A DNA stretch of 64,000 nucleotides, taken from the NCBI GenBank assembly GCA_009843915.1, contig VYCM01000001.1, positions 1-64,000 of the forward strand, written 5' to 3'. Under the pieces are notes generated by a model. It did no database searches and was not told where the DNA came from. It saw only the letters and a list, made by a program, of their open reading frames with translations. The first letter of the stretch is position 1. Each line of letters opens with the position of its first letter. Shown here in pieces: positions 26,410 through 33,290 of this stretch. The stretch comes from Acidimicrobiaceae bacterium. Lineage in GTDB: Bacteria > Actinomycetota > Acidimicrobiia > Acidimicrobiales > Aldehydirespiratoraceae. The translations under genes and the position numbers were made by a program.

Positions 26410-26813
26410 TCGAGCGGGCCGAGGTCGCGGTGGGCGCCGTCGTCCGCCGCTCCGACGAACTGCTGCTGGTACGCCGGGGACGTCCGCCCGCGGTGGGGGA
26501 GTGGTCCGTTCCCGGAGGCCGGGTCGAGCCGGGGGAGTTGTTGATGGAGGCGGTCGTGCGCGAGCTGCACGAGGAGACCGGGCTGCGCGGCGTGTGCGGA
26601 CCCTTGGTCGGCTGGGTGGAGCGCATCAGCGAGGACTATCACTTCGTGATCCTCGACTTCGAGGCGACCGTGATCGGCGACGTCGAGCCGACAGCCGGCT
26701 CCGATGCCTCCGAGGCCCGATGGTGGCCCGTCTCGGAGGTGGCCGCGCTACCGCTGGTTGAGGGCCTAGCGGAGTTCCTCTACGACCACGGGGTAATCCC
26801 GACGATCGTCTAG
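26406..26813 (+). CDS. NUDIX hydrolase (ADP-ribose pyrophosphatase-like)
   Basis: A predicted pyrophosphohydrolase of nucleoside diphosphate derivatives. The Nudix box GRVEPGELLMEAVVRELHEETGL is complete (Gly at its start, the REL and EE residues that bind magnesium). The 135-residue length is typical for a stand-alone domain. VGWVERISEDYHFVILDFEA resembles ADP-ribose or NADH-type members. It is translationally coupled to the GNAT gene and ends 8 nt before the convergent enoyl-CoA hydratase gene. Confidence 0.88.
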   Translation: MIERAEVAVGAVVRRSDELLLVRRGRPPAVGEWSVPGGRVEPGELLMEAVVRELHEETGLRGVCGPLVGWVERISEDYHFVILDFEATVIGDVEPTAGSDASEARWWPVSEVAALPLVEGLAEFLYDHGVIPTIV

Positions 26814-26821
26814 AGGACGGT

Positions 26822-27583
26822 TCAGCGGCCCTTCCACACCGGGGGGCGCTTCTCTATGAAAGCGCGGGGGCCCTCGGCGAAGTCCTCGGTTGTGCGCAAA
26901 TTCATCTGGGCTTCGCCGGCCGCGGCGATTGACTCCGCGTCGGTCTGTGTGAAGCTCTCGAGCACGAGGCGGCGGGACTCTCGCACGGCCAGGGGGCCGT
27001 TGGCGTTGACGCGGGCGGCCAGGCGGCGGGCTGCGTCGAGCGCTTCGCCCTGTTCGCAGAGTTCGTTGATGAGGCCCAGAGCCAGGGCTCGTTCCGCGCT
27101 GATCGGGTCTCCGGTCAGCACGATCTCCATCGCGATGGCAAGAGGAATGGTGCGGGGCAGGCGAACCAGCCCGCCGGCCGCGGCGATGAGGGACCGCTTC
27201 ACTTCGGGGAGTCCGAACCGGGCCGCGGTGGACGCCACCCGCAGATCGCAAGTGAGCGCGATCTCGGTTCCGCCGGCGAGGGCGGGGCCGTCGACGGCGG
27301 CGATCAGCGGCTTGGTGCGCTCCCGCAACACGATGCCGCCGAATCCGCCCCGGGCCGTCGACAACTCGCGGAAACGCTTCTCCGCGATCGCTTTGAGGTC
27401 CGCGCCCGCGGAGAACACCGGCCCGGTGTGGGTGAGGATCCCGAGCCACAGGGAGTCGTCGGCCTCGAGGCGGTCGATGGCGTCCTCCAGCCCGCTCGAC
27501 ATGGTGCCGTTGATGGCGTTGCGGGCCTCGGGGCGGTTCATGGTGATGAGGGCAACGTTGCCCTCGGCCTCGAATTCGATCAT
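26822..27583 (-). CDS. Enoyl-CoA hydratase/isomerase family protein
   Basis: A crotonase-fold enzyme (253 residues), probably hydrating enoyl-CoA in fatty-acid or side-chain degradation. It shows the CoA-binding and oxyanion segments HTGPVFSAGADLKAI and AAVDGPALAGGTEIALTCD, and FGLPEVKRSLIAAAGG, where the family Glu is expected. ATG 27583 overlaps the stop of the upstream Arg/Asp-rich gene (ATGA), so it is translated downstream of that gene. Specific substrates cannot be assigned. Confidence 0.9.
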   Translation of the reverse strand: MIEFEAEGNVALITMNRPEARNAINGTMSSGLEDAIDRLEADDSLWLGILTHTGPVFSAGADLKAIAEKRFRELSTARGGFGGIVLRERTKPLIAAVDGPALAGGTEIALTCDLRVASTAARFGLPEVKRSLIAAAGGLVRLPRTIPLAIAMEIVLTGDPISAERALALGLINELCEQGEALDAARRLAARVNANGPLAVRESRRLVLESFTQTDAESIAAAGEAQMNLRTTEDFAEGPRAFIEKRPPVWKGR

Positions 27584-29109
27584 GAAGTCTCTGGCGTGTC
27601 CGTGGCCGCTTCGGTGTCGGTTAGTTGCTCTGCGGTGTCGGCGGCCTCGGTGTCGGTGGTTGCTTCTGGTTCCGGGGCCGGCGTTTCGGTGGGCTGCTCC
27701 GTCGCCTTGTCGACCTCCGGCGCCGGCGGCGGCGGGGGAGGTCGGCGTCCTCGGGGGCTCGGCGCCTGCGGCTCGATGCCGAAGAGAGCCGCGATCTGCG
27801 GAACCCGGTCGGCCAGCCTCCGGATGGTGGCGAGCAGATCCTCGGACGGCTTCTCCGGAGCGCCGAGCGGGATCACCTGAGTGCGGACGGGGGAGAGGGC
27901 CACGGAGTCCACCACCGTCGACCACCGCTGCTGGTTGGTGTTGGGGCTCAGGTCCTCGGCCGCCATGTTGGCGAGTCGCTCGGCCATGTCGACAGGCAGC
28001 GGAGTCCCCGCCTTGGGCGGGCGAGAACTCAGCCGCAGTGCCCGGATGGTGCGGCCCTCGCCTATGGTGCCGGCCAACTCGTCCAACCACCGGCGATGGT
28101 CCACTTCCAGACGCTGAGCCAGGCCGGCTCGCAGGCTCTCGGCGAGGGCCCTGGTCTCGTCGGTTCGAGCCGCCCGGTCGGCGGCGGCGATGACGGAGCG
28201 GATGTCTCGCAGGTCGATCTTGGAGATTCCGGCCAGTGCCGCGTCGGCCCGGTCGTGCCATTCGGCCGCCTTCAACACGGGAGCGAGCTGCTCGGCCAGT
28301 GCCAGGATCGGCTCCGACTTGATCTGCGGGAGGCTCTCGGCGGCTGCTTTGGCATTCATTCGCTCGATGGACTTGCGCACCCCTGGCACACCGGCCTTCA
28401 GCACTTCGCGAGCCAGCGGCTGCTGGTCATCGGAAAGGGCTGCCAATGCAGCCTCGCGATGGACCCGCTTCGCCTTGAGGCCGGGAGTTCTCGGCCTTGG
28501 AGGTCGTTCGGATCGTCTACCGTCCTCCGAGCGCCTGTCGCTGGGTCGTCGATCCCGGCGACCGGACCGCTTCTCGTTTCGATCCCTGTCGCGGCTGGAT
28601 CCGGGATCGCGAGGCCGGCCACCATCGTCGCGACGGGAGCGGGTTCTGGTATCTCCATCCCGTCGGGACTTGCGGGCCTTGCCGTCGTCGCCGCCGTCCG
28701 TCTGCTTGCCTCGACGGTCACGTCTGCGATCGCGGCGACCATCGCCGTCGCGGCCATCTCGGCGGTCGCGCCCTCCCGGCCGATCCTTGTCACGGCCGCG
28801 CCGGTCGTCCCGGTCGCGTCGTCGGGACTTCGGTGCCAGAGCGGTTGTTACCAGGGGGCCGTCGCTGCCGCCTATCAACTCCAGACGGTCGGAGGGCGCG
28901 GCCCGGATCCGCGGCGCCGACACTGCGATGATCTCGAGGCCGTCGAGTCCGCCGTCGGCTTCGGCCTTGAGCACGGTGCCGACCGACGCTGTGTCCGGAA
29001 CGAGGTCACCGCTCACGTCGCCCTTGGGTTGGCGTGCGCCGGCGGCCCGCCAGGTCCAGGTGCCGTCGGGGCGCTGGCTGGTCAGCTCGATCTCTAGTCG
29101 CCGGGACAC
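27580..29109 (-). CDS. Arg/Asp-rich low-complexity protein of unknown function
   Basis: I do not recognise this 509-residue protein. It has a short ordered N-terminal domain (to about residue 90, with RPDGTWTWRAAGARQPKG), a highly charged Arg/Asp/Gly-rich stretch (about 95-208, RDRR and RRDG repeats), a helical region (about 212-430) and a Pro/Thr/Glu-rich tail. The charged stretch resembles intrinsically disordered RNA-binding regions. GTG 29109 is preferred over GTG 29163, because TAGCTT lies 8 nt upstream and the extra 18 residues would include a repeat that is intergenic elsewhere. It is coupled to the enoyl-CoA hydratase gene by ATGA. Confidence 0.6.
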   Translation of the reverse strand: MSRRLEIELTSQRPDGTWTWRAAGARQPKGDVSGDLVPDTASVGTVLKAEADGGLDGLEIIAVSAPRIRAAPSDRLELIGGSDGPLVTTALAPKSRRRDRDDRRGRDKDRPGGRDRRDGRDGDGRRDRRRDRRGKQTDGGDDGKARKSRRDGDTRTRSRRDDGGRPRDPGSSRDRDRNEKRSGRRDRRPSDRRSEDGRRSERPPRPRTPGLKAKRVHREAALAALSDDQQPLAREVLKAGVPGVRKSIERMNAKAAAESLPQIKSEPILALAEQLAPVLKAAEWHDRADAALAGISKIDLRDIRSVIAAADRAARTDETRALAESLRAGLAQRLEVDHRRWLDELAGTIGEGRTIRALRLSSRPPKAGTPLPVDMAERLANMAAEDLSPNTNQQRWSTVVDSVALSPVRTQVIPLGAPEKPSEDLLATIRRLADRVPQIAALFGIEPQAPSPRGRRPPPPPPAPEVDKATEQPTETPAPEPEATTDTEAADTAEQLTDTEAATDTPETS

Positions 29110-29117
29110 GGCCCACA

Positions 29118-29123
29118 AAGCTA
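29118..29123 (-). promoter_or_regulatory. Putative -10 box TAGCTT of a leaderless transcript
   Basis: TAGCTT on the minus strand ends 8 nt before GTG 29109 and is the basis for choosing that start. Confidence 0.35.
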
Positions 29124-29137
29124 CACGTCTATGGGGA

Positions 29138-29154
29138 GCAGCGAACAAGAGCGG
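29138..29154 (+). repeat. 17-bp dispersed repeat, copy 2
   Basis: An exact copy of the 17-mer at 23480-23496, located just upstream of the preferred start of the Arg/Asp-rich gene. Confidence 0.6.
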
Positions 29155-29186
29155 AACACTCACTCCCCGCCCTGCCGCCGGAAATC

Positions 29187-29197
29187 TACATTATGTA
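29187..29197. promoter_or_regulatory. AT-rich 11-bp dyad, possible operator
   Basis: TACATTATGTA is an odd-centre palindrome (TACAT/ATGTA) in otherwise GC-rich DNA. It overlaps the stop codon of the thiD-like gene and lies upstream of the Arg/Asp-rich gene. Confidence 0.3.
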
Positions 29198-29997
29198 AAG
29201 TAAAGCCGAGATGGAGTCAGGATGTGAGACACCGGACCCGGGCCGCCGAGCGGCCATGAGGCGGAGGCCTCGATAGCCGAGCGCACGAAGCGGCCTGCGG
29301 TGGCCACCGCGTGCTCCAGATCGGCGCCGAGGGCGAGGCCGGCCGCCAGGGCCGCTGAGAACGTGCAGCCGCTGCCTCGGACGTTGCCGGTGTGGACCCG
29401 TTGACCGGGCTCGACCCAGGCCTCACCGGCCGCGGTGATCACCACGTCGTCGGGCTGGCCGTCGAAGCCGCCGCCGGTCACCACCACGGCGTCAGATCCG
29501 AGGTCTCGGAACGCCTCGGCGCACTCCAGTACGGCCTCAGGGCCGGGCAGCGAGGTGCCGGCCAGCAACTCGGCCTCGCGCCGGTTCGGCGTGATCACCC
29601 GGGCCAGCCGGAACAGCCGCCGGCGATAGGCCTCCTCCACCTCGCCGGCCACGAACGGCACTCCCTTGCCGTCCACCATCACCGGGTCGACCACCGGCGC
29701 GGGCAGGACGCCGCCCTCGACCCTGTCCGCCACCAGCTCGACCACCTCGCGCCGGCGCAGCAGCCCGGTCTTGGCTCCGGCGACCCCCAACTCGGACGCC
29801 ACCGAGTCGATCTGGCGGGCCACCAGGCCGGCTTCGACCGGCTCGGTTGCGGTGACCGCGGTCAATGACTGCGCGGTGACTGCCGTCAGCGCGCTGGCTC
29901 CGTGCACCCCGAGGGCGGCAAACGTGGCCAGGTCGGCTTGCACGCCCGCGCCCCCCAGAGGGTCCGAAGCGGCTATCGTGAGCAGCACCGGCGGCAT
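29191..29997 (-). CDS. thiD: Hydroxymethylpyrimidine/phosphomethylpyrimidine kinase
   Basis: ThiD phosphorylates HMP and HMP-phosphate in thiamine synthesis. The 268-residue protein is of standard length. It begins VLLTIAASDPLGGAGVQADLATFAALG, the substrate-binding signature, and near the end has TGNVRGSGCTFSAALAAGLALG, the ATP/anion-hole motif with the catalytic Cys-Thr-Phe region of this kinase family. PVVDPVMVDGKG lies between. ATG 29997 is used; GTG 30006 and GTG 30009 are possible. TAGGGT lies 13 nt upstream of the ATG. The gene is divergent from yqgE. Confidence 0.93.
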   Translation of the reverse strand: MPPVLLTIAASDPLGGAGVQADLATFAALGVHGASALTAVTAQSLTAVTATEPVEAGLVARQIDSVASELGVAGAKTGLLRRREVVELVADRVEGGVLPAPVVDPVMVDGKGVPFVAGEVEEAYRRRLFRLARVITPNRREAELLAGTSLPGPEAVLECAEAFRDLGSDAVVVTGGGFDGQPDDVVITAAGEAWVEPGQRVHTGNVRGSGCTFSAALAAGLALGADLEHAVATAGRFVRSAIEASASWPLGGPGPVSHILTPSRLYFT

Positions 29998-30010
29998 GGT
30001 CGACACCACG

Positions 30011-30016
30011 ACCCTA
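30011..30016 (-). promoter_or_regulatory. Putative -10 box TAGGGT for thiD
   Basis: TAGGGT on the minus strand predicts a start of transcription near 30004 and a leader of about 7 nt to ATG 29997. Confidence 0.45.
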
Positions 30017-30110
30017 GATCGTGCCACATAGCCACCGCCGCCATCGCTTGGGGTCGCCGGATTGCCACCGTGCCGCTCCCCAATCCGTCCGCTACCTGGA
30101 AGACCCACGA

Positions 30111-30659
30111 ATGGAATCGACCCGCGGGAAACTTCTCGTGGCTGCGCCGAGTCTGTCCGATCCCAATTTTCGCCAGACCGTGCTGATGATGCTCGAGCAC
30201 AGCGGTGAGGGTGCGCTGGGTGTTGTCCTAAACCGGCCCAGCGAATTGACCGTCAGCAGCGCCATTGGAGACTGGGCGACGGCGGTGAGCAAGCCCCGCG
30301 TGGTGTTCGTCGGCGGTCCGGTGAGCCAGTCCTCGGTGATTGCGCTGGCGTCGGTGGCGCTCGACGATGCCGACGAGAACTGGTCCCAGGTCATGGGACG
30401 GATCGGCACCGTTGATCTGGAGCTCGACCCCGGCGAGATCGGCGGGCTGGATGAAGTGCGCATATTCGCCGGATACGCGGCGTGGGCGCCGGGACAGCTC
30501 GAGGCCGAGCTGGCCGAGGACGCCTGGTTCGTGCTCGAGCTCGACGGGTCCGACCCGTTCTCGGAGGATCCCCAGGAGTTGTGGTGGCAGGTGTTCGCTC
30601 GCCAGCAGGGAGACCTGAGGCAGCTTCGCCTCTACCCCCGTAATCCCGCCGACAATTAG
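30111..30659 (+). CDS. yqgE: YqgE/AlgH family protein (DUF179)
   Basis: A conserved bacterial protein of unknown molecular function (182 residues). The N-terminus TRGKLLVAAPSLSDPNFRQTVLMMLEHSGEGALGVVLNRPS is the hallmark of the family, and RIFAGYAAWAPGQLEAELAEDAWFV is its second conserved block. ATG 30111 is chosen because the alignment begins there. It is divergent from thiD and followed by the SOS-type operator of the alkB-like gene. Confidence 0.92.
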   Translation: MESTRGKLLVAAPSLSDPNFRQTVLMMLEHSGEGALGVVLNRPSELTVSSAIGDWATAVSKPRVVFVGGPVSQSSVIALASVALDDADENWSQVMGRIGTVDLELDPGEIGGLDEVRIFAGYAAWAPGQLEAELAEDAWFVLELDGSDPFSEDPQELWWQVFARQQGDLRQLRLYPRNPADN

Positions 30660-30664
30660 CTCTG

Positions 30665-30680
30665 GCGAACATATGTTCGC
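30665..30680. promoter_or_regulatory. LexA/SOS-type operator
   Basis: GCGAACATATGTTCGC is a perfect 16-bp palindrome. It contains CGAAC-N4-GTTCG, the LexA (SOS) box of Gram-positive bacteria. It directly abuts the -10 box of the alkB-like gene, so bound repressor would block RNA polymerase. Confidence 0.85.
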
Positions 30681-30686
30681 TAGGAT
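30681..30686 (+). promoter_or_regulatory. -10 box TAGGAT of the alkB-like gene
   Basis: TAGGAT begins immediately after the SOS-type palindrome and ends 8 nt before GTG 30695, predicting a nearly leaderless transcript. Confidence 0.55.
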
Positions 30687-30694
30687 CACCGCCC

Positions 30695-31357
30695 GTGAGG
30701 ATTTCCCGTTCGGGCACCGACGCCGCAGTGGGACCCCTCCAGGGCGACCTCTTCGCTCAGGGGCCGCCCGCCCTCGACCCGGCGGCATCCGTCGAGCGGC
30801 TCCATCTGGACGACCGCAGTTGGATCGATGTGTCGTCGCGATGGCTGCGCGGCGGCGACGAGCTGCTGGAGCTGCTGGTGGCCCGCCTGCGCTGGACACG
30901 AGCTGAGCGTCCCATGTACGGGCGGATGGTCGACGAGCCCCGGCTGGGCGCGTTCGTCCGGCCCGGTGCGCCGGGCGCCCCACTGTTGCTCGACGACCTG
31001 GCGGGCGCGCTGCAGGCTCGCTACCGGGTCGGATTCAACTCGGTGTGGGTCAACTACTACCGCGGAGGCGACGACTCGGTGGCCTGGCACAGCGACCGCA
31101 TCGGGATCGACCCCGCCGACGCCGTGGTGGCCATCGTCTCGCTGGGAGGACCGCGCCGGTTCCGGCTGCGCCCTGCAGGCGGCGGGCCCAGCCGGTCATT
31201 CACCCTGGCATCCGGAGACCTGCTGGTGATGGGCGGTGCCTGCCAGCAGAACTGGGAGCACTCGGTGCCCAAGGTCGCGGCCGCGCCGCCCCGCATGAGC
31301 GTGACCTTCCGCCACACCCGCTCTCAACCCCGTTCTGTGAGCAGATATGCCGCCTGA
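30695..31357 (+). CDS. AlkB-like 2OG-Fe(II) dioxygenase (DNA alkylation repair)
   Basis: A predicted iron and 2-oxoglutarate-dependent dioxygenase that removes alkyl groups from damaged bases. The 220-residue protein has VGFNSVWVNYYRGGDDSVAWHSDRIG (iron ligands His and Asp in HSD), the third ligand His in NWEHSVPK, and the 2-oxoglutarate arginine in PPRMSVTFRH. GTG 30695 is used, just behind a -10 box and an SOS-type operator, which fits a DNA-repair role and damage induction. The last eight codons (SVSRYAA and stop) lie inside a palindromic repeat, so the original C-terminus was probably replaced. Confidence 0.9.
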   Translation: MRISRSGTDAAVGPLQGDLFAQGPPALDPAASVERLHLDDRSWIDVSSRWLRGGDELLELLVARLRWTRAERPMYGRMVDEPRLGAFVRPGAPGAPLLLDDLAGALQARYRVGFNSVWVNYYRGGDDSVAWHSDRIGIDPADAVVAIVSLGGPRRFRLRPAGGGPSRSFTLASGDLLVMGGACQQNWEHSVPKVAAAPPRMSVTFRHTRSQPRSVSRYAA

Positions 31358-31379
31358 GTCGGCTTCATTGCGCACAAGA
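31333..31379 (+). repeat. REP-like palindromic element, copy 1
   Basis: An imperfect palindrome with core GCCGCC-TGA-GTCGGC and conserved outer part TTCTGTGAGCAGATATG. It differs from copy 2 at two bases in the first 42. It overlaps the 3' end of the alkB-like gene and supplies its stop codon. Confidence 0.85.
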
Positions 31380-31392
31380 CTCGGCCGCGGAC

Positions 31393-31439
31393 TTCTGTGA
31401 GCAGATATGCCGCCTGAGGCGGCTTCGTTGCGCACAGAA
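31393..31439 (+). repeat. REP-like palindromic element, copy 2
   Basis: The most symmetrical copy: 22-nt arms around TGA with 17 of 22 positions complementary, outer ends TTCTGTG and CACAGAA, inner stem GCCGCC/GGCGGC. It starts exactly 60 bp after copy 1, in the same orientation, next to the 3' end of the AbiEi/DUF559 gene. Confidence 0.88.
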
Positions 31440-31454
31440 CTGGGTGGTGGCCGG

Positions 31455-32369
31455 CTATGCGGCCGCCTGAGCCTTGGCGACGACGGCGCAGAGCTCCCCG
31501 GATCGGTCGGCGTAGTCCTCCCAGGTGAAGTTGAGCACGTCCCAGCCGGCGGCCTGCAGCTGGTTGCGCCGCCTGCGGTCGCCGACGAAGGACTCGCGGT
31601 TGTGGTGCCAGCGGACGCTGTCGAGCTCGATGGCGAGGCGCCGTCTCGGGTAGGCCAGGTCCACTTGGGCGAGGAAGCGGCCCGCGGCGTCGTGCACGCG
31701 GTACTCCAGTGCCGGGCGATCCAGTCCCGACCTGACCAGCAGGTTGCTCACCCAGCGGCTCCAGTCGCTGAGCGGCACGGGACCGTCGCCGCATTGGTCG
31801 TCCAGGACGGCTCGCAGCAGGGTCAAGCCGTCCCGTCCCTGGCGGGAGTGCGACACCACCACCTCGTAGAGATCCTCGTAAGTCAGCCTTCTGTCCCGGA
31901 GCACGCAGTCGAGTGCGCTCTCGAGCTGCTGACGACTCACCACGCTGGCGAGATCTAGCAGGGTGCGGGCCAACCCGGTGCACGGGATGCGCTCCCGGGG
32001 GACCGGCTTCGCGAGGTCCATCTGGGTCGACCGGTGGAGCCGCACGCCGGATGCCGACCGTCCCCTCCCCCGTGCCACCACGATCTCGGGTCGCACCAGC
32101 CTGAAGCCGTCGATGCCGTGGAGGGCTGCGGCCGCTCGATGGCTGGCGAGCCCGCCGTGGGCTATGCAGGCTGCGAGCAGCCGTGAGTGCGGGGTCACCG
32201 GCACGGCCGAGTCGTGGTACACGCCGGGAGCCGGGGCGCGCCATCGCTTCGTGTCCAGCTGGCGCTGGATCTGGTGCCTGGTCATGCCGGCGTCGAATGC
32301 CTGGGTGCGGGAGATCAGCCCGTACTGCGTACGACAGTGAGACGAGATCAGCGCGTGATCGACCTTCAT
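31455..32369 (-). CDS. AbiEi-type N-terminal domain with DUF559 endonuclease-like domain
   Basis: A 304-residue protein of the type often annotated as type IV toxin-antitoxin AbiEi with a DUF559 domain. The N-terminus (YGLISRTQAFDAGMTRHQIQRQL then YHDSAVP) matches the AbiEi winged-helix region. The C-terminus (VDLAYPRRRLAIELDS, RRRRNQLQAAGWDVLNFTWEDY) matches DUF559, a Vsr/restriction-endonuclease-like fold with the expected acidic ELD and basic residues. No AbiEii-like toxin is adjacent, so a working toxin-antitoxin pair is not supported. The gene lies between REP-like copies 2 and 3 and its promoter is AT-rich, both consistent with horizontal acquisition. ATG 32369 has no Shine-Dalgarno. 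Confidence 0.75.
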   Translation of the reverse strand: MKVDHALISSHCRTQYGLISRTQAFDAGMTRHQIQRQLDTKRWRAPAPGVYHDSAVPVTPHSRLLAACIAHGGLASHRAAAALHGIDGFRLVRPEIVVARGRGRSASGVRLHRSTQMDLAKPVPRERIPCTGLARTLLDLASVVSRQQLESALDCVLRDRRLTYEDLYEVVVSHSRQGRDGLTLLRAVLDDQCGDGPVPLSDWSRWVSNLLVRSGLDRPALEYRVHDAAGRFLAQVDLAYPRRRLAIELDSVRWHHNRESFVGDRRRRNQLQAAGWDVLNFTWEDYADRSGELCAVVAKAQAAA

Positions 32370-32379
32370 AAAGCAATGA

Positions 32380-32409
32380 AATATATTGGAAATAGATGTT
32401 ATATCGCAA
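32380..32409 (-). promoter_or_regulatory. Promoter of the AbiEi/DUF559 gene
   Basis: On the minus strand TTGCGA (32409-32404), an 18-nt spacer and TATATT (32385-32380). The 40 bp before the gene are strikingly AT-rich for this genome. Confidence 0.5.
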
Positions 32410-32417
32410 CCGCTGGT

Positions 32418-32459
32418 TTCTGTGAGCAGATATGCCGCCTGAGGCGGCTTCGTTGCGCA
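32418..32459 (+). repeat. REP-like palindromic element, copy 3
   Basis: Identical to copy 2 over 42 bp, in the same orientation, 1,025 bp further on. The right outer arm has decayed (AAATTT instead of CAGAA). It lies between the AbiEi/DUF559 gene and the divergent SDR gene. Confidence 0.88.
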
Positions 32460-32477
32460 AATTTCGGGGGTGGGGGT

Positions 32478-32483
32478 TAGCAT
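32478..32483 (+). promoter_or_regulatory. Putative -10 box TAGCAT for the SDR gene
   Basis: TAGCAT predicts a start near 32490 and a leader of about 19 nt carrying GGGAGG (32497-32502) before ATG 32509. Confidence 0.35.
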
Positions 32484-32508
32484 CCGCGGCCGGCGCGGGA
32501 GGATGTCA

Positions 32509-33258
32509 ATGGGACGGTTCGACGGCAAGGTGGCTCTCATCACCGGAGCGGCCTCCGGCATGGGGCGAGCGGTGGCGATCCGCCTGGCCTCGGAGGGTGC
32601 GGCCGTATTCGGGGTGGACGTCAACGACGAGGGCCTGGCCGAGACCGCCTCGGAGGTCGCCGCCGCGGGCGGCCGGATGGAGACGCAGCACTGCGACCTG
32701 GGTTCCGTAGCCGACTGCAAGCAGGCAGCGGCCGGCTGTGTAGACGCTCTCGGGCGCATAGACGTGCTGGGCAACATCGCCGGCCTCTCGTGGCAGGACC
32801 GGGTGGAGGACATCACCGAGGAGATCTGGGACCGGATGTTCGGCGTGAACGTGAAAGGAATGTTCTTCCTGACCCAGGCCGCGCTCCCCCACCTGCTGGC
32901 CTCCGGCGGCAGCATCGTCAACATCGCCTCCAACGCCGGGCTCCAGGGACTGGCCTACACCACCCACTACTGCGCCACCAAGGGCGCGGTGGTGCAGTTG
33001 ACCAGGGCCTTGGCCATGGAGCTGGCCAAGACCGACGTGCGGGTCAACGCCATCGCCCCCGGCGGGGTGGACACCCCCATGACCCAGAACTTCAAGATGG
33101 TCACCGACCCCGACCGGCACTTCATCCGCCGCATGATGGCCTTCAAGCCGATGAGCGGGCCCGAGCACATCGCCGCGCTGTTCGCCTTCGTGGCCTCCGA
33201 CGACTGCCCCGGCATCCACGGCGCCGTCCTCAGCGTCGACGGAGGCCTCACCAGCTAG
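32509..33258 (+). CDS. Short-chain dehydrogenase/reductase
   Basis: A classical NAD(P)-dependent oxidoreductase (249 residues). The Rossmann motif is TGAASGMG (near residue 13), NIAGLS replaces the usual NNAG, the catalytic Ser is in SIVNIASNAG, and Tyr/Lys are in HYCATKGA. Substrate is unknown; steroid- or alcohol-type substrates are common in this class. ATG 32509 is preferred over ATG 32503 because GGGAGG then has proper spacing (6 nt). It converges with the flavin reductase-like gene. Confidence 0.88.
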   Translation: MGRFDGKVALITGAASGMGRAVAIRLASEGAAVFGVDVNDEGLAETASEVAAAGGRMETQHCDLGSVADCKQAAAGCVDALGRIDVLGNIAGLSWQDRVEDITEEIWDRMFGVNVKGMFFLTQAALPHLLASGGSIVNIASNAGLQGLAYTTHYCATKGAVVQLTRALAMELAKTDVRVNAIAPGGVDTPMTQNFKMVTDPDRHFIRRMMAFKPMSGPEHIAALFAFVASDDCPGIHGAVLSVDGGLTS

Positions 33259-33290
33259 CTGGGCACTCGACCTTCCCGGTCCGGCAACCT

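Noticed and set aside
29109-29163. GTG 29163 as the start of the Arg/Asp-rich protein.
   Set aside because: The extra 18 codons contain a repeat that is intergenic at its other site, and a -10-like box lies 8 nt before GTG 29109. The longer start cannot be fully excluded.
31455-32369. A complete AbiE-type toxin-antitoxin pair.
   Set aside because: No AbiEii-like nucleotidyltransferase toxin lies next to the gene. The neighbours are a repair dioxygenase and an SDR.
31333-32459. The three palindromic repeats as a CRISPR array.
   Set aside because: Spacing is 18 bp and about 980 bp, one copy lies within a gene, and no cas gene is seen.
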